Shown here: positions 8,047-17,212 of the stretch, one piece after another
Numbering within the stretch: the stretch's first letter is position 1
Layout of the letters: each line of letters opens with the position of its first letter
Origin: Chloroflexota bacterium
Lineage (GTDB): Bacteria > Chloroflexota > Anaerolineae > Anaerolineales > Villigracilaceae
Assembly: GCA_024434165.1 (NCBI GenBank)
Contig: QMIW01000010.1
Coordinates: forward strand, 1 to 61,667
Direction: 5' to 3'
DNA length: 61,667 nt
Translations under genes and position numbers: made by a program
The notes under the pieces: generated by a model
The model's input: only the letters and a program-made list of their open reading frames with translations
The model's database searches: none
What the model was told of the DNA's origin: nothing

Positions 8047-8961
8047 ATGTCCATTCGCATCGTATTCATGGGGTCGCCTGAATTCGCCCTGCCCAGTTTG
8101 CGCTCACTCACGCAGGCATATCAAGTCGTCGGCGTTGTCACCCAGCCCGACCGCGCCTCGGGACGCGGGCGCGAGCTCAAAGCGCCGCCCGTCAAAGCGC
8201 TTGCGCTTGAGTTGAACATTCCAGTCATCCAGCCGCAAAAATTGCGCGAGCCCGAAGCCGTGCAGCAACTTCAAACCTGGAACCCAGACCTGATCGTGGT
8301 TGCGGCGTTCGGTCAAATCCTCCGCAAAGAGGTTTTGGATCTGCCGAAATACGGCTGTATCAACGTTCACGCTTCGCTGCTCCCGCGCTGGCGCGGCGCG
8401 GCGCCCATCAACGCCGCCATCCTTGCCGGGGATGAAGAGACCGGCGTGACCATCATGAAAATGGATGCGGGACTCGATACCGGTCCCATGCTTTCGAAGC
8501 GCGCGGTTCGCATCCAACCGGACGATACGGCTGGTTCGCTGACCGGGACCTTATCCACGCTGGGAGCGGATTTGCTCATCGAGACCCTGCCCAACTACAT
8601 TGACGGGAAACTCGCGCCCCAGCCCCAGCCCGAGGAGGGCGTCACGTATGCGCCCATGTTGAAAAAAGAGGACGGTTTACTCGATTTCAATCAATCCGCC
8701 GTTGACCTGGAACGCAGAGTCCGCGCGATGAACCCGCGGCCCGGGGCGTGGTTTCAATGGAATGGGGCGCCGCTCAAAGTCCACCGTGCGCATGCAGGGG
8801 AGGGTAAGGCTGAGGCGGGGCAAAGGTTTGTGGCGCAGAATCAACCTGCGGTCGGCGTGAGAGGCGGGGTTCTCATCCTCGATGAAGTGCAGCCGCCGGG
8901 GAAGAAATCCATGAGCGGCAGGTCGTTCCTCGCGGGCGCGCGGGGCTGGGAAACGTCGTAG
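8047..8961 (+). CDS. fmt: Methionyl-tRNA formyltransferase
   Basis: Formylates the amino group of initiator Met-tRNA using 10-formyl-THF. The protein has 304 residues, close to the usual 310-315. The catalytic domain has IVFMGSPEFALPSL at the N-terminus, the SLLPRWRGAAPI signature (residues about 108-120) and the Asp-bearing loop MDAGLDTGPML. The C-terminal part matches the tRNA-binding Fmt_C domain (MNPRPGAWFQWNG) but looks short. The ATG at 8047 is the start by homology and lies just after a -10 box. The usual partner def is not adjacent. Confidence 0.92.
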   Translation: MSIRIVFMGSPEFALPSLRSLTQAYQVVGVVTQPDRASGRGRELKAPPVKALALELNIPVIQPQKLREPEAVQQLQTWNPDLIVVAAFGQILRKEVLDLPKYGCINVHASLLPRWRGAAPINAAILAGDEETGVTIMKMDAGLDTGPMLSKRAVRIQPDDTAGSLTGTLSTLGADLLIETLPNYIDGKLAPQPQPEEGVTYAPMLKKEDGLLDFNQSAVDLERRVRAMNPRPGAWFQWNGAPLKVHRAHAGEGKAEAGQRFVAQNQPAVGVRGGVLILDEVQPPGKKSMSGRSFLAGARGWETS

Positions 8962-9014
8962 CAGATTGGGCTTGGGCGGGTTATAACCTTCAAATCATTT
9001 TGTTTGGAGGAAGC

Positions 9015-9782
9015 ATGTTCAATTCAAGGGTTTTTCTGGCTGAATTTATCGGCACGTTTGCGCTGGTGTTCATTGGCGCCGGCGCAGGGATGGCAGGCGC
9101 CGGGCTGGTGGGCGTTGCGCTGGCGCATGGGCTCACCCTGGCGGTGCTTGCCTACGTCTTCGGGTATATTTCCGGCGCGCACGTCAACCCGGCGGTGACG
9201 TTTGGCTTGGCGGCGAACGGGACCATCAAATGGGGCGAGGCGGCAGGTTCGTATTGGCTTCCGCAGTTCGCCGGCGCGGCGCTGGCTGGATATGTGCTGA
9301 ACGTCGTGGCGAACGCATCGGGAGCCAGCCTGATGGCTGGCGCAACGGTCGGCTCGCTGACGGAGAGCGCGCCCGTGCTGGCAATGATCGTGGAAGCGGT
9401 GTTGACGTTCTTCCTCGTCAGCGCGGTTCTGCACACGGCGGTGGCGGGCAAAGGCGGTGCGCTTGCCGGGCTTGCCATCGGCTTGACGCTGGCGGTCTCC
9501 ATTCTGGCTGGCGGGTCGTTGACCGGCGGGTCGTTGAACCCCGCGCGTACCTTCGGCACCGCGATCTTTACTGCGCCCAGTTTTAGCAGCACATACACCT
9601 ACCTGATTTATCTGATGGGTCCGTTGGTGGGCTCCATCCTTGCTGTGATCGCCTTCCGATCCATGACGGAGGAAGAGGTCAGGACGATTGATGCGGAAGT
9701 GGTGGACGTGAAGGAGGAGGCGCCCGCAAAGCCCCGCCCGAAGCGCCCGGCGCGGAAACCCGCAAGGGCGGCGAAAAAATAA
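9015..9782 (+). CDS. MIP family channel (aquaporin type)
   Basis: A 255-residue membrane channel with the two NPA half-helices of the MIP family: GAHVNPAVTFGL (about residue 57) and GGSLNPARTFGTA (about residue 172). The residue after the second NPAR is Thr; glycerol facilitators normally have Asp there, so the pore looks more like a water channel despite the glpK neighbour. The C-terminus ends in a basic Lys/Pro/Arg tail of about 20 residues, probably cytoplasmic. GGAGG lies just before the start. A terminator separates it from glpK. Confidence 0.88.
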   Translation: MFNSRVFLAEFIGTFALVFIGAGAGMAGAGLVGVALAHGLTLAVLAYVFGYISGAHVNPAVTFGLAANGTIKWGEAAGSYWLPQFAGAALAGYVLNVVANASGASLMAGATVGSLTESAPVLAMIVEAVLTFFLVSAVLHTAVAGKGGALAGLAIGLTLAVSILAGGSLTGGSLNPARTFGTAIFTAPSFSSTYTYLIYLMGPLVGSILAVIAFRSMTEEEVRTIDAEVVDVKEEAPAKPRPKRPARKPARAAKK

Positions 9783-9863
9783 ACAGGAGCCGCCCGCCCG
9801 GCGAACGAATAACGCTTGACCGATTTCAAGTGATCGCCCCCGCCATTGAGGGTGCATTGATGA

Positions 9864-9897
9864 AGTCCCCGTTTTCATTACGGGGGCTTTTGTTTTA
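9864..9897 (+). terminator. Terminator between aquaporin gene and glpK
   Basis: AGTCCCCG (9864-9871) pairs with CGGGGGCT (9881-9888) and is followed by TTTGTTTT. It suggests that glpK is either separately transcribed or reached by partial read-through. Confidence 0.7.
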
Positions 9898-9920
9898 CAA
9901 TTGCGCCCGGAGGTGAATCC

Positions 9921-11447
9921 ATGACAAGGTACATCGGCGCAATTGACCAGGGCACGACCAGCACGCGATTCATCATTTTCGATCGCGGCGGGAATATCGC
10001 CGCGGTTGACCAAAAGGAACACCGGCAGATTTACCCCAAGCCCGGCTGGGTGGAGCACGACCCGCTGGAGATTTGGGAGCGGACGCTGGAGGTGATGAGG
10101 GGGGCATTACAAAAAGTGAGCAGTGATCAGTTATCCGCGATCGGTGAAATTGCGGCGGTTGGGGTGACGAATCAGCGCGAGACGACCGTGGTTTGGGATA
10201 AGAACACGGGCAAGCCGGTTTACAACGCCATCGTCTGGCAGGATACGCGCACGGATTCGATTTGCGCCAAACTGGCGAAGCAGGGCGGTCAGGATCGTTT
10301 TCGCAAAAAGACGGGGCTGCCGCTCGCCACGTATTTTTCCGGTCCCAAGATCAAATGGATATTGGATAACATTCCGGGCGCGAAGGAAAAAGCCAAAAGA
10401 GGCGAGTTGCTGTTCGGCAATATTGATACCTGGTTGATCTGGAAATTGACCGGCGAGCATGTCACCGATGTGACCAACGCCTCGCGCACGCTGTTGATGA
10501 ACCTCAAGACCCTCGATTGGGACGATGAAATTCTGGAAATTCTCAAAATTCCCCTTTCGATGCTGCCGAGAATCAAGTCGTCTTCTGAAATTTACGGCGA
10601 AATCAAAGCGGGTGAATTTAATGCTCGAGGCGGCGGGAGCCTGCCATTACAAGGCATTCCCGTCGCCGGCGACCTCGGCGACCAGCAGGCGGCGTTGTTT
10701 GGTCAGACCTGTTTCAAGGCGGGGGAAGCAAAGAACACCTACGGCACGGGCTGTTTCATGTTGTTGAACACGGGCGAGAAACCTGTCCAAAGCAAGGCAG
10801 GACTGCTCACCACGCTGGCGTACAAAATCGGCGCTCGAAAACCGGTTTACGCCCTGGAAGGCTCGATTGCCATCACAGGCGCGTTGATTCAATGGCTGAG
10901 GGATAATCTCGGTATCATCGAACGCTCCGCCGAGGTGGAGGCGCTGGCGAACAGCGTGGAGGACAACGGCGGCATCTACTTCGTCCCGGCGTTTTCCGGC
11001 TTGTACGCGCCCTACTGGAGGTCCGATGCGCGCGGAGTCATCGTGGGCATGACTCGTTATGTCAACAAGGGTCACATCGCGCGCGCCGCGCTCGAAGCCA
11101 CTGCCTACCAGACCCGCGAGGTGCTGGATGCGATGGAAAAGGATTCGGGCGTCAAACTCCGCGCCCTGAAAGTGGACGGCGGCATGGTCTTCAACGAATT
11201 GCTCATGCAGTTCCAGTCCGACATTTTGAACGTCCATGTGGTACGCCCAAAAGTGGCGGAGACCACCGCGCTCGGCGCCGCCTACGCAGCCGGACTCGCC
11301 GTCGGCTTTTGGAAGGGTACCGAGGAATTGAAAAAGAATTGGGGGCGCGATAAAGAGTGGAAACCGTCCATGGAAGAAAAAGCCCGCAGGTCGCTGTATG
11401 CAGGCTGGAAGAAGGCAGTTACAAAAACGTTTGGCTGGGTGGAATGA
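9921..11447 (+). CDS. glpK: Glycerol kinase
   Basis: Phosphorylates glycerol to sn-glycerol 3-phosphate with ATP. A full-length 508-residue FGGY-family kinase. It has the N-terminal phosphate loop [15 protein letters not shown], the substrate region [20 protein letters not shown], and the C-terminal FGGY region with [24 protein letters not shown] precedes the start. Residues about 68-71 are encoded by a 14-bp sequence identical to two intergenic heptamer repeat units. With the aquaporin gene and glpD it forms a glycerol use block, although glpD is in a separate unit. Confidence 0.95.
   Translation: MTRYIGAIDQGTTSTRFIIFDRGGNIAAVDQKEHRQIYPKPGWVEHDPLEIWERTLEVMRGALQKVSSDQLSAIGEIAAVGVTNQRETTVVWDKNTGKPVYNAIVWQDTRTDSICAKLAKQGGQDRFRKKTGLPLATYFSGPKIKWILDNIPGAKEKAKRGELLFGNIDTWLIWKLTGEHVTDVTNASRTLLMNLKTLDWDDEILEILKIPLSMLPRIKSSSEIYGEIKAGEFNARGGGSLPLQGIPVAGDLGDQQAALFGQTCFKAGEAKNTYGTGCFMLLNTGEKPVQSKAGLLTTLAYKIGARKPVYALEGSIAITGALIQWLRDNLGIIERSAEVEALANSVEDNGGIYFVPAFSGLYAPYWRSDARGVIVGMTRYVNKGHIARAALEATAYQTREVLDAMEKDSGVKLRALKVDGGMVFNELLMQFQSDILNVHVVRPKVAETTALGAAYAAGLAVGFWKGTEELKKNWGRDKEWKPSMEEKARRSLYAGWKKAVTKTFGWVE
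10121..10134. repeat. Heptamer repeat units inside glpK
   Basis: CAGTGATCAGTTAT is the exact reverse complement of two adjacent heptamers (ATAACTG, ATCACTG) of the array at 57470-57511. Here it is in frame and codes for Ser-Asp-Gln-Leu. Confidence 0.6.
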
Positions 11448-11464
11448 CGCAGAGCGGGATATTA

Positions 11465-11486
11465 TCTCTCTCTCTCTCTCTCTCTC
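11465..11486. repeat. (TC)11 dinucleotide microsatellite
   Basis: Eleven TC units lie 17 bp after the glpK stop, just before its terminator. Such a tract can change length by slippage, but no coding sequence is affected. Confidence 0.9.
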
Positions 11487-11499
11487 CACGTCACCAATA

Positions 11500-11560
11500 A
11501 ACGTCCCGAAGGCTTTTCCTGCAAATCAGAAGCAGGCATTAACCTTCGGGACGTTTTTCT
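11500..11560. terminator. Bidirectional terminator after glpK and the CPBP gene
   Basis: A 13-bp stem (AACGTCCCGAAGG at 11500-11512 with CCTTCGGGACGTT at 11543-11555) encloses an inner CCTGC/GCAGG hairpin and is followed by TTTTTCTC. It separates two convergent units. Confidence 0.75.
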
Positions 11561-11579
11561 CATCCCGATACCGTCCAGT

Positions 11580-12308
11580 TTACATTCCAACCGTTGCGGC
11601 GACAAAAACCGCCTCGACGATGTTTACCGCCAGGTGCGCGGCAAACGGGGCGATGACGTTTTTGCGCGACACACGAAGCCAGGCGAACAGCCCGCCCGCG
11701 ATCATGCCCGTCGCCAGAACGTACTAGAATCCGCCCGCCCAATGCAGGATGCCGAAGAAGAAACACGTTATTGCAATCGCAGCAGGCTGGCTGAACCTTC
11801 CGAGCAGGCGGGTAAACCCATAGCCCCGATAAATGCTTTCTTCTACGAACGGCGCGAACAGAACATTGGCAATCAAAAACGGAACGAGCGACGCGCCCAG
11901 CGACGTGAACAATTCGCCTGCGGGGACGTAATCCCAGATTTGCTGAAGGCGGGCAAGCATGGGGGATAAGACGAAGACGTACAGCAACCCCAAAGCGATT
12001 CCCAGCCCGCCTCCAATCAGGACCTCGCGGCTGAACCGTTGACCCCCGGTATTTTCCCAGCCGATGTCTTTCCACGTCATCCCGTCGCGCTTCATGGATT
12101 TCACGAGTATCAGCAGCAGCCAGATTTGCACGACCGCCAGTTGATACGGCGTGGACGCGGCGACCATTCCGGGAATCGCCTCCGCGTTTTGCCCCCGGGT
12201 GATAAAGCCGAAATAGAGCGAGGCGCCGATAATGGCAGCCAGGAACAGAAGGGGTCCCGCCAGCAGCGTCCACCAGACGCGGGCGAATTTTCGAGAGGGT
12301 TCGTTCAT
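11580..12308 (-). pseudogene. CPBP intramembrane protease split by an in-frame TAG
   Basis: A CPBP (CAAX protease/bacteriocin-processing) family membrane protein. The frame runs from 12308 (GAGGA upstream) for 194 residues to a TAG at 11724-11726, then continues open for 47 residues to TAA at 11580. The first part holds motif 1 (FVEESIYRGYGF, Glu-Glu and Arg) and motif 2 (FFFGILHWAGGF, His). Motif 3 (FAAHLAVN, His and Asn) lies only after the TAG. The enzyme would therefore lack a metal/active-site motif unless the TAG is read through. A single-base change from TGG, CAG or TAC would explain it. It sits 8 nt after the other CPBP gene. Confidence 0.75.
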
Positions 12309-12316
12309 TGCGTTCC

Positions 12317-13135
12317 TCATTGACCCGGCTGCCGTTTCAGCATCCACAAGCCAATTGCCCAGAAGAGCGTCATCATCAGGATTCCATCGAGATTGGGCGA
12401 GAAGATGAATTCCGCGCCGGGTTTCAGTTTGACGAAACCTTCGAGGATCAGCGATGCACTGAGGGCGTTGGTCATGTTATGCGCCAGGTAGGCGGGCCAA
12501 AGCGATCCCGTCTTGAGGCGCAGTTCGCCGTATACGAGCGAGGTGGGAAATAGACCTATCAAACCGAGCGCGATAAACCAGCCCTGTCCAAGACTTGTGT
12601 ATTGATTGATGACATCACTTCCCAAAAAGAACAGCCAGTAGGGGAGGTGCCATAATCCCCAGATCAACGCAGTGAGGGCATGGTTGGCGAAACCACTCAA
12701 CCCAAGAGTCTGGAAACGCGGCGTGAGGTACCCGCGCCAGGCAAACTCTTCGCCGATATTTTTGATGAGCGAAGCCGCCAGCCCAAATCCCAGGACGGGC
12801 AGCAGCTCGGAAAACGTTCGATGGGTGGATAACGTTCCCGTCGCTGCACCCAGCCCAACGGTCAGCGCGGTTGCGAGGGGGTAGATCAAAATCGAAAGCG
12901 CGTACCAGAATCCGTTCCCCCGCAGGTTCAATTTGAGTCCGAAATCCGCCCAGCCGTCGCCGCCAATGCCGCGCAGAATGAGAACGGCGAGCAGGGGCAG
13001 GGTGATCCAAAGCAGTAAGCCCAAACTTTGCTGGGGGCTCGGGCTGGGGATCTGGGCGTTGACCCACACCCCGATCCAGCCGCTGGCGATGACGACGGCG
13101 GAGAAGATAACGATGTTGCGAAACGTTTTATTCAT
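12317..13135 (-). CDS. CPBP family intramembrane metalloprotease
   Basis: A 272-residue polytopic membrane protein of the CPBP (Rce1-like) family. All three motifs are intact: EEFAWRGYL (Glu-Glu and Arg, residues about 131-139), WGLWHLP (His, about 155-161) and AYLAHNMTNAL (His and Asn, about 218). Family members cleave CAAX-type or signal-like peptides within the membrane, or give self-immunity to bacteriocins; the substrate here is unknown. It lies between a PadR regulator gene and the split CPBP gene, all on the minus strand, so the three probably form one unit controlled by the regulator. Confidence 0.85.
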   Translation of the reverse strand: MNKTFRNIVIFSAVVIASGWIGVWVNAQIPSPSPQQSLGLLLWITLPLLAVLILRGIGGDGWADFGLKLNLRGNGFWYALSILIYPLATALTVGLGAATGTLSTHRTFSELLPVLGFGLAASLIKNIGEEFAWRGYLTPRFQTLGLSGFANHALTALIWGLWHLPYWLFFLGSDVINQYTSLGQGWFIALGLIGLFPTSLVYGELRLKTGSLWPAYLAHNMTNALSASLILEGFVKLKPGAEFIFSPNLDGILMMTLFWAIGLWMLKRQPGQ

Positions 13136-13172
13136 GTTTTTCCTTTCGCGCGGGATGAAAAGGCGGTCCGTT

Positions 13173-13724
13173 TTATGATGACGGAAGTTTGCGAACGTTC
13201 TCGATGGCGGTTTCGATCCATGCCAGTTCGGATTTGTAATACGCCGCGCCGTAATCGGCGGTCATTTGCCAGAGACGGCGCATGCGCTCGCTTCCCCCGG
13301 CGGCGGCATTCTCCTCCGGGGAAGGGGTTTCGGCATGGAAGGCTTCGAGTGAAGCGCCGATCTGGTTGGCGCGATCCTGCAATAACGCGACGATCTCGTC
13401 ATTGGAACTGGCGTGCGAGAAAAAGATTTGAATCAACCAGGCTTCGCGCGTTGCGGCAAGCGGAAGAGGCGTGACCACCCAGCGGCGCAGTTCGGCGCGC
13501 CCCGCCTGGGTGATGTGATACTCCCTGCGGTTGGGTTTGCCTTCCTGTGGAATGATTTTCGATTCGACCATCCCGTCCTTTTCGAGCGTCTCCAGCGCTT
13601 TATAAATGTGGCTTTGCGTGGCTGACCAAAAATGCGCCACGGACTGGTCGAAGTATTTTTTCAAGTCATAGCCGGTCATGGGCTGGTAATCGAGAAAACC
13701 GAGGATGGCGTGGGGGAGAGACAT
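13173..13724 (-). CDS. PadR family transcriptional regulator
   Basis: A 183-residue DNA-binding protein. The N-terminal winged helix has the PadR pattern (ILGFLDYQPMTGYDLKKYF, then SHIYKALETLEKDGMV with the wing at IPQEGKPNRREYHIT). The C-terminal half matches the Vir_act_alpha_C dimerisation helix region, ending in a long helix. PadR proteins usually repress adjacent transport or stress genes; here the adjacent genes are two CPBP proteases. An AT-rich inverted repeat directly upstream (13745-13770) is a likely autoregulatory operator. Confidence 0.88.
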   Translation of the reverse strand: MSLPHAILGFLDYQPMTGYDLKKYFDQSVAHFWSATQSHIYKALETLEKDGMVESKIIPQEGKPNRREYHITQAGRAELRRWVVTPLPLAATREAWLIQIFFSHASSNDEIVALLQDRANQIGASLEAFHAETPSPEENAAAGGSERMRRLWQMTADYGAAYYKSELAWIETAIENVRKLPSS

Positions 13725-13744
13725 TTTATTCCTTTCAAGATATA

Positions 13745-13770
13745 TATCTAAATAGGTATATTACTAGATA
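13745..13770. promoter_or_regulatory. Candidate PadR operator
   Basis: TATCTA (13745-13750) and TAGATA (13765-13770) form an inverted repeat with a 14-bp spacer in a very AT-rich tract 20-46 bp before the padR start. The position fits an autoregulatory site; the sequence is not a known consensus. Confidence 0.4.
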
Positions 13771-13860
13771 GTTCTATATATGTCAAGAGCGTAAAATCCA
13801 AAAACAAAAACGCAAAAATCGGCGTAAAATAAACACGCAGCCTCACGAAAAGGATAGTGG

Positions 13861-15555
13861 ATGAATCGCAGCGAGATAATCAATTCAATAAAGAACAACC
13901 CTGAAGTTTCCGTCCTGATCGTCGGTGCGGGGATTAACGGCATTGGCACATTCCGCGATTTGGCGCTCAACGGCGTGGACGTTTTGATGATAGACCGCGG
14001 CGATTTCTGCTCCGGCGCAAGCGCGGCGTCTTCGCACATGGCGCACGGTGGGATTCGCTACCTCGAAAACGGCGAGTTCCGTCTGGTGCGCGAAGCGGTG
14101 GGGGAGCGCAACCGCATGATTCAAAACGCGCCGCACCTCGTCAAACCCCTGCCAACCGCCATTCCCATCTTCAAGGTTTTTTCGGGCATCTTCAATGCGC
14201 CGCTCAAGTTTTTGGGCTGGCTGGATAAACCCTCGGAACGCGGCTCGCTCATCATCAAACTCGGCTTGATGATGTACGACGCGTACACCGGCGGTCAGCG
14301 TACCGTGCCGCATCACAAGTTCCACTCCCGCACCGAATCGCTGAAACGCTGGAAGCGTCTGCATCCCGATATTGTCAACACGGCGGTTTATTACGACGGC
14401 TTGATCTCGAACCCCGAACGGCTCGCGCTCGAAATCCTGCTGGATGCCGAAGCGGAGAACCCCCACGCGCGCGCGCTGAATTACTTCAGCCTTGTGGGCG
14501 GTGAAAAGGACAAGGTCTTCCTGCGCGATGAAATGACCGACGAGACCTGCGAAGTGCGCCCGAAACTGGTCATCAACGCCGCCGGTCCGTGGATTGACTT
14601 TGCCAACCACAGCCTGGGCGTTTCCACCCGGTACATCGGCGGCACCAAAGGCTCGCATCTCGTGCTGAACCATCCCGAACTGAGGGAGGCAATTGGCGAC
14701 CACGAGTTTTTCTTTGAGAACAAAGACGGGCGCATCGTGCTCCTCTTTCCCCTGCAAGACCGGGTGCTGGTCGGCACATCCGATATCAAGATTGACCACC
14801 CGGACGAAGCGCGCTGCACCGAAGAGGAAGTGGATTACTTCATCGGAATGATCGCGCGCGTCTTCCCGACCATCCAGGTGACGCGCGAACATATCGTGTT
14901 TCGGTTTACAGGAGTCCGCCCGCTGGCGGCGAATAGCGGCGGGAAGACCACAGGTCAATTCAGCCGCGACCATCACATCGAAGTGCTGAGCGGCGATTGG
15001 ACGAGTCTGCAATTCCCGGTCTATTCATTGGTGGGCGGCAAGTGGACGTCCTTCCGCGCGTTTGCCGAGCAGGTCACGGATAAATCGCTGGCGCACCTGG
15101 GGTTGAAGCGCCAGAAGCACACCCGCGACCTGCCCATCGGCGGCGGGCGGGGGTATCCGCGCAGCGAAGAGGAACGCGCAAAGTACATCACCGGTCTCGC
15201 CGCATGGACGGGGTTGTCGAAGGAACGGCTCGATATCCTGTGCGCGCGCTACGGGACCCGCATCGAAACCATCGCCGAATTTTTGAAGCGCGGCGCGGAT
15301 GCGCCGTTGAAATTCCTGCCGGAATACTCGCGGCGCGAAATCATCTTCCTTGCCCAGTACGAGAAGGCGCAGCATCTCGACGACATCCTCCTGCGCCGCA
15401 CCATGATCGCCATGCTCGGCAGGTTGACCCGGGATGCCTTGATCGAAATCGCCGAAATTGTGGAGGAGGCGCTCGGCTGGAGCGGGGAGCGGAAAAATGC
15501 CGAGGTGGAGCGCACGCTCCGATTGCTGGCAGACAGGCATGAGGTCCGCTTGTGA
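13861..15555 (+). CDS. glpD: Glycerol-3-phosphate dehydrogenase (FAD, aerobic type)
   Basis: Oxidises glycerol 3-phosphate to dihydroxyacetone phosphate and passes electrons to quinone at the membrane. The 564-residue protein has the FAD dinucleotide-binding motif VLIVGAGINGIGTFRDLALN (residues about 20-39), the DAO-family segment SSHMAHGGIRYLENGEF and the late FAD-contact region YSLVGGKWTSFRAFAEQ. The C-terminal DAO_C helical domain is present (RYGTRIETIAEFLKRG). AAAGGA precedes the start. It completes the glycerol pathway begun by glpK 2.4 kb upstream, but the intervening minus-strand genes put it in its own unit. Confidence 0.93.
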   Translation: MNRSEIINSIKNNPEVSVLIVGAGINGIGTFRDLALNGVDVLMIDRGDFCSGASAASSHMAHGGIRYLENGEFRLVREAVGERNRMIQNAPHLVKPLPTAIPIFKVFSGIFNAPLKFLGWLDKPSERGSLIIKLGLMMYDAYTGGQRTVPHHKFHSRTESLKRWKRLHPDIVNTAVYYDGLISNPERLALEILLDAEAENPHARALNYFSLVGGEKDKVFLRDEMTDETCEVRPKLVINAAGPWIDFANHSLGVSTRYIGGTKGSHLVLNHPELREAIGDHEFFFENKDGRIVLLFPLQDRVLVGTSDIKIDHPDEARCTEEEVDYFIGMIARVFPTIQVTREHIVFRFTGVRPLAANSGGKTTGQFSRDHHIEVLSGDWTSLQFPVYSLVGGKWTSFRAFAEQVTDKSLAHLGLKRQKHTRDLPIGGGRGYPRSEEERAKYITGLAAWTGLSKERLDILCARYGTRIETIAEFLKRGADAPLKFLPEYSRREIIFLAQYEKAQHLDDILLRRTMIAMLGRLTRDALIEIAEIVEEALGWSGERKNAEVERTLRLLADRHEVRL

Positions 15556-15584
15556 GGCGTAAAACGCCGGCATTTGGCGCATGG

Positions 15585-15590
15585 TAAAAT
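15585..15590 (+). promoter_or_regulatory. Extended -10 (TGGTAAAAT), leaderless start of glycosyltransferase
   Basis: TAAAAT preceded by TGG ends 8 nt before the ATG at 15599, with no room for a ribosome-binding site. Confidence 0.5.
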
Positions 15591-15598
15591 CCTCCCCG

Positions 15599-16561
15599 AT
15601 GCCTTCCAGGAAAAAATCCAAACTCAAGATAGACCTCGTCATCCCGGTTTATAACGAAGCGGAAGCGATTGGACAAACGTATGCAGACCTCCGCCGGGTG
15701 GTGGATGCTCTGCCGTACGATTTTCATTTTATCTATGTGGACGACGGCTCGAACGACGGGACGGCGGATACGCTTCGAGAAATCCTGGCGAACGACCGCA
15801 GAGTGACCCTGCTCCAACTCAGCCGCAACTTTGGGCATCAGGCGGCGCTGACAGCCGGCATGGATGCGTCGCAGGGTGATGTGATGATCTCGCTGGATGG
15901 CGACGGTCAACACCCGCCGGAGATGCTCCCGAAAATGATTGACCTCGTCCGGCAGGGCTACGACGTGGTGCAAGCCCAGCGCATCGAAGACGACCGCGCG
16001 ATGTCGTTCAAGAAACTCACCTCGAATTTTTTCTACTGGCTCATCAACAAGATCAGCGGCACGCAGGTGCTGCAGGGCGCGGCGGATTTTCGCGCGCTCT
16101 CGCGCACCGCGCTGGACGGCGTGCGTTCGATGCAGGAGTACCACCGCTTTCTGCGCGGTATGATCTCATGGATGGGATATAACAGCGTCATCCTGCCATA
16201 TCACGAACCGGCCCGCATTGCGGGGAAGTCGAAGTATTCGCTGGGCAAGATGGTGCGGCTGGCTTCCGACGCCATTTTTTCGTTTTCACTTGCCCCGTTA
16301 TACATCGGCTTGAGCGCGGGCTTCCTCTTTTTCATCCTTGCCGGCGCGCAGTTGATCTACGTCCTCTCGCTCTGGCTGACGGGCAATACCCAGCGCGTGG
16401 AGCCGGGTTGGAGTTCGCTGATGGGCGTCCTGCTGATTGCCAGCGGCATCATTATGATTTTGCTCGGTTTTATCGGCGTGTATGTCGGTTATATCTTCCA
16501 GGAAGTGAAACGCCGTCCAATTTATCTTATAAAGGGGAAACTTTCGCACGATGGAGAATAG
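15599..16561 (+). CDS. Family 2 glycosyltransferase with membrane tail (GtrB/DPM1-like)
   Basis: A 320-residue polyprenyl-phosphate glycosyltransferase. The GT-A domain begins KIDLVIPVYNEAEAIGQTY and carries the nucleotide-binding DDGSNDGT and the SLDGDGQHPPE (DXD-type) motif at about residues 98-108. Two membrane helices follow (about 235-260 and 275-305). This architecture matches GtrB and dolichol-phosphate mannose synthase-like enzymes that load a sugar onto a lipid carrier for export. It overlaps the next gene by 11 nt. Confidence 0.88.
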   Translation: MPSRKKSKLKIDLVIPVYNEAEAIGQTYADLRRVVDALPYDFHFIYVDDGSNDGTADTLREILANDRRVTLLQLSRNFGHQAALTAGMDASQGDVMISLDGDGQHPPEMLPKMIDLVRQGYDVVQAQRIEDDRAMSFKKLTSNFFYWLINKISGTQVLQGAADFRALSRTALDGVRSMQEYHRFLRGMISWMGYNSVILPYHEPARIAGKSKYSLGKMVRLASDAIFSFSLAPLYIGLSAGFLFFILAGAQLIYVLSLWLTGNTQRVEPGWSSLMGVLLIASGIIMILLGFIGVYVGYIFQEVKRRPIYLIKGKLSHDGE

Positions 16562-17198
16562 ACCCAAACTGTTTTTTATCACCCTGCTTCGTCATGGCGA
16601 GTCGGTGGGGAACGCCGAATCGCGCTGGCAGGGGCAGGCGGATTTTCCGCTGACCGATAAGGGGCGCGAACAGGCGCGCGCCCTCGCGGCGCGTTGGAAG
16701 CGCGAGAAAATGCAGTTCGACCATGTGATTTCCAGTCCGCTTTCTCGCGCGCGGGAGACGGCGGAGATCATCGCCTCTGAACTGAACCTGAAAGTGGAGC
16801 ACGAACCCCTCTGGCTGGAACGCGACAATGGCGAGTTTTCCGGCTTGACCGCGCAGGAAGTGCGCCAGAATTTCACCCACCCGGAGTTTTACACACCCTA
16901 CGACCCCGTCGGCTCGGACGGCGAAGGCGATTGGGAGTTGTTCCTGCGCGCGGGGCAGGCATTGCACAACCTGTTGAAGCGCGAACCGGCGCGTTACCTC
17001 ATCGTCTCGCATGGCGGTCTGCTGAACCAGGTGATGCACGCCGTGGTAGGAATCGCGCCGCAGGCGAACAACGCTGGCGCGCGTTTCCGCTTCAATAATA
17101 CGGCGTTCGCCCAACTGGTCTATTATCCGCACCAGCACCGCTGGGCAATTGACTCGCTCAACGACCACGCCCATTGGCGGGACGAGGAAGCGGAATGA
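16551..17198 (+). CDS. Histidine phosphatase family protein
   Basis: A 215-residue phosphoglycerate-mutase-like phosphatase. The catalytic RHGES motif is at residues about 14-18, with the supporting Arg in ISSPLSRARETAEII, the acid Glu region ERDNGEFSGLT, and the second His in LIVSHGGLLNQVMH. The substrate cannot be told from sequence; the family includes sugar-phosphate and alpha-ribazole phosphatases. Its start overlaps the glycosyltransferase stop by 11 nt, indicating translational coupling. Confidence 0.88.
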   Translation: MENRPKLFFITLLRHGESVGNAESRWQGQADFPLTDKGREQARALAARWKREKMQFDHVISSPLSRARETAEIIASELNLKVEHEPLWLERDNGEFSGLTAQEVRQNFTHPEFYTPYDPVGSDGEGDWELFLRAGQALHNLLKREPARYLIVSHGGLLNQVMHAVVGIAPQANNAGARFRFNNTAFAQLVYYPHQHRWAIDSLNDHAHWRDEEAE

Positions 17199-17212
17199 TG
17201 GGTGTTATCGCA

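Noticed and set aside
11465-11486. (TC)11 tract as a phase-variation switch
   Set aside because: It lies after the glpK stop and before the terminator, so a length change would not shift any reading frame or promoter.
11724-11726. TAG as a pyrrolysine codon in the CPBP gene
   Set aside because: No Pyl genes are visible, and CPBP proteases are not known to carry pyrrolysine. A point mutation is simpler.
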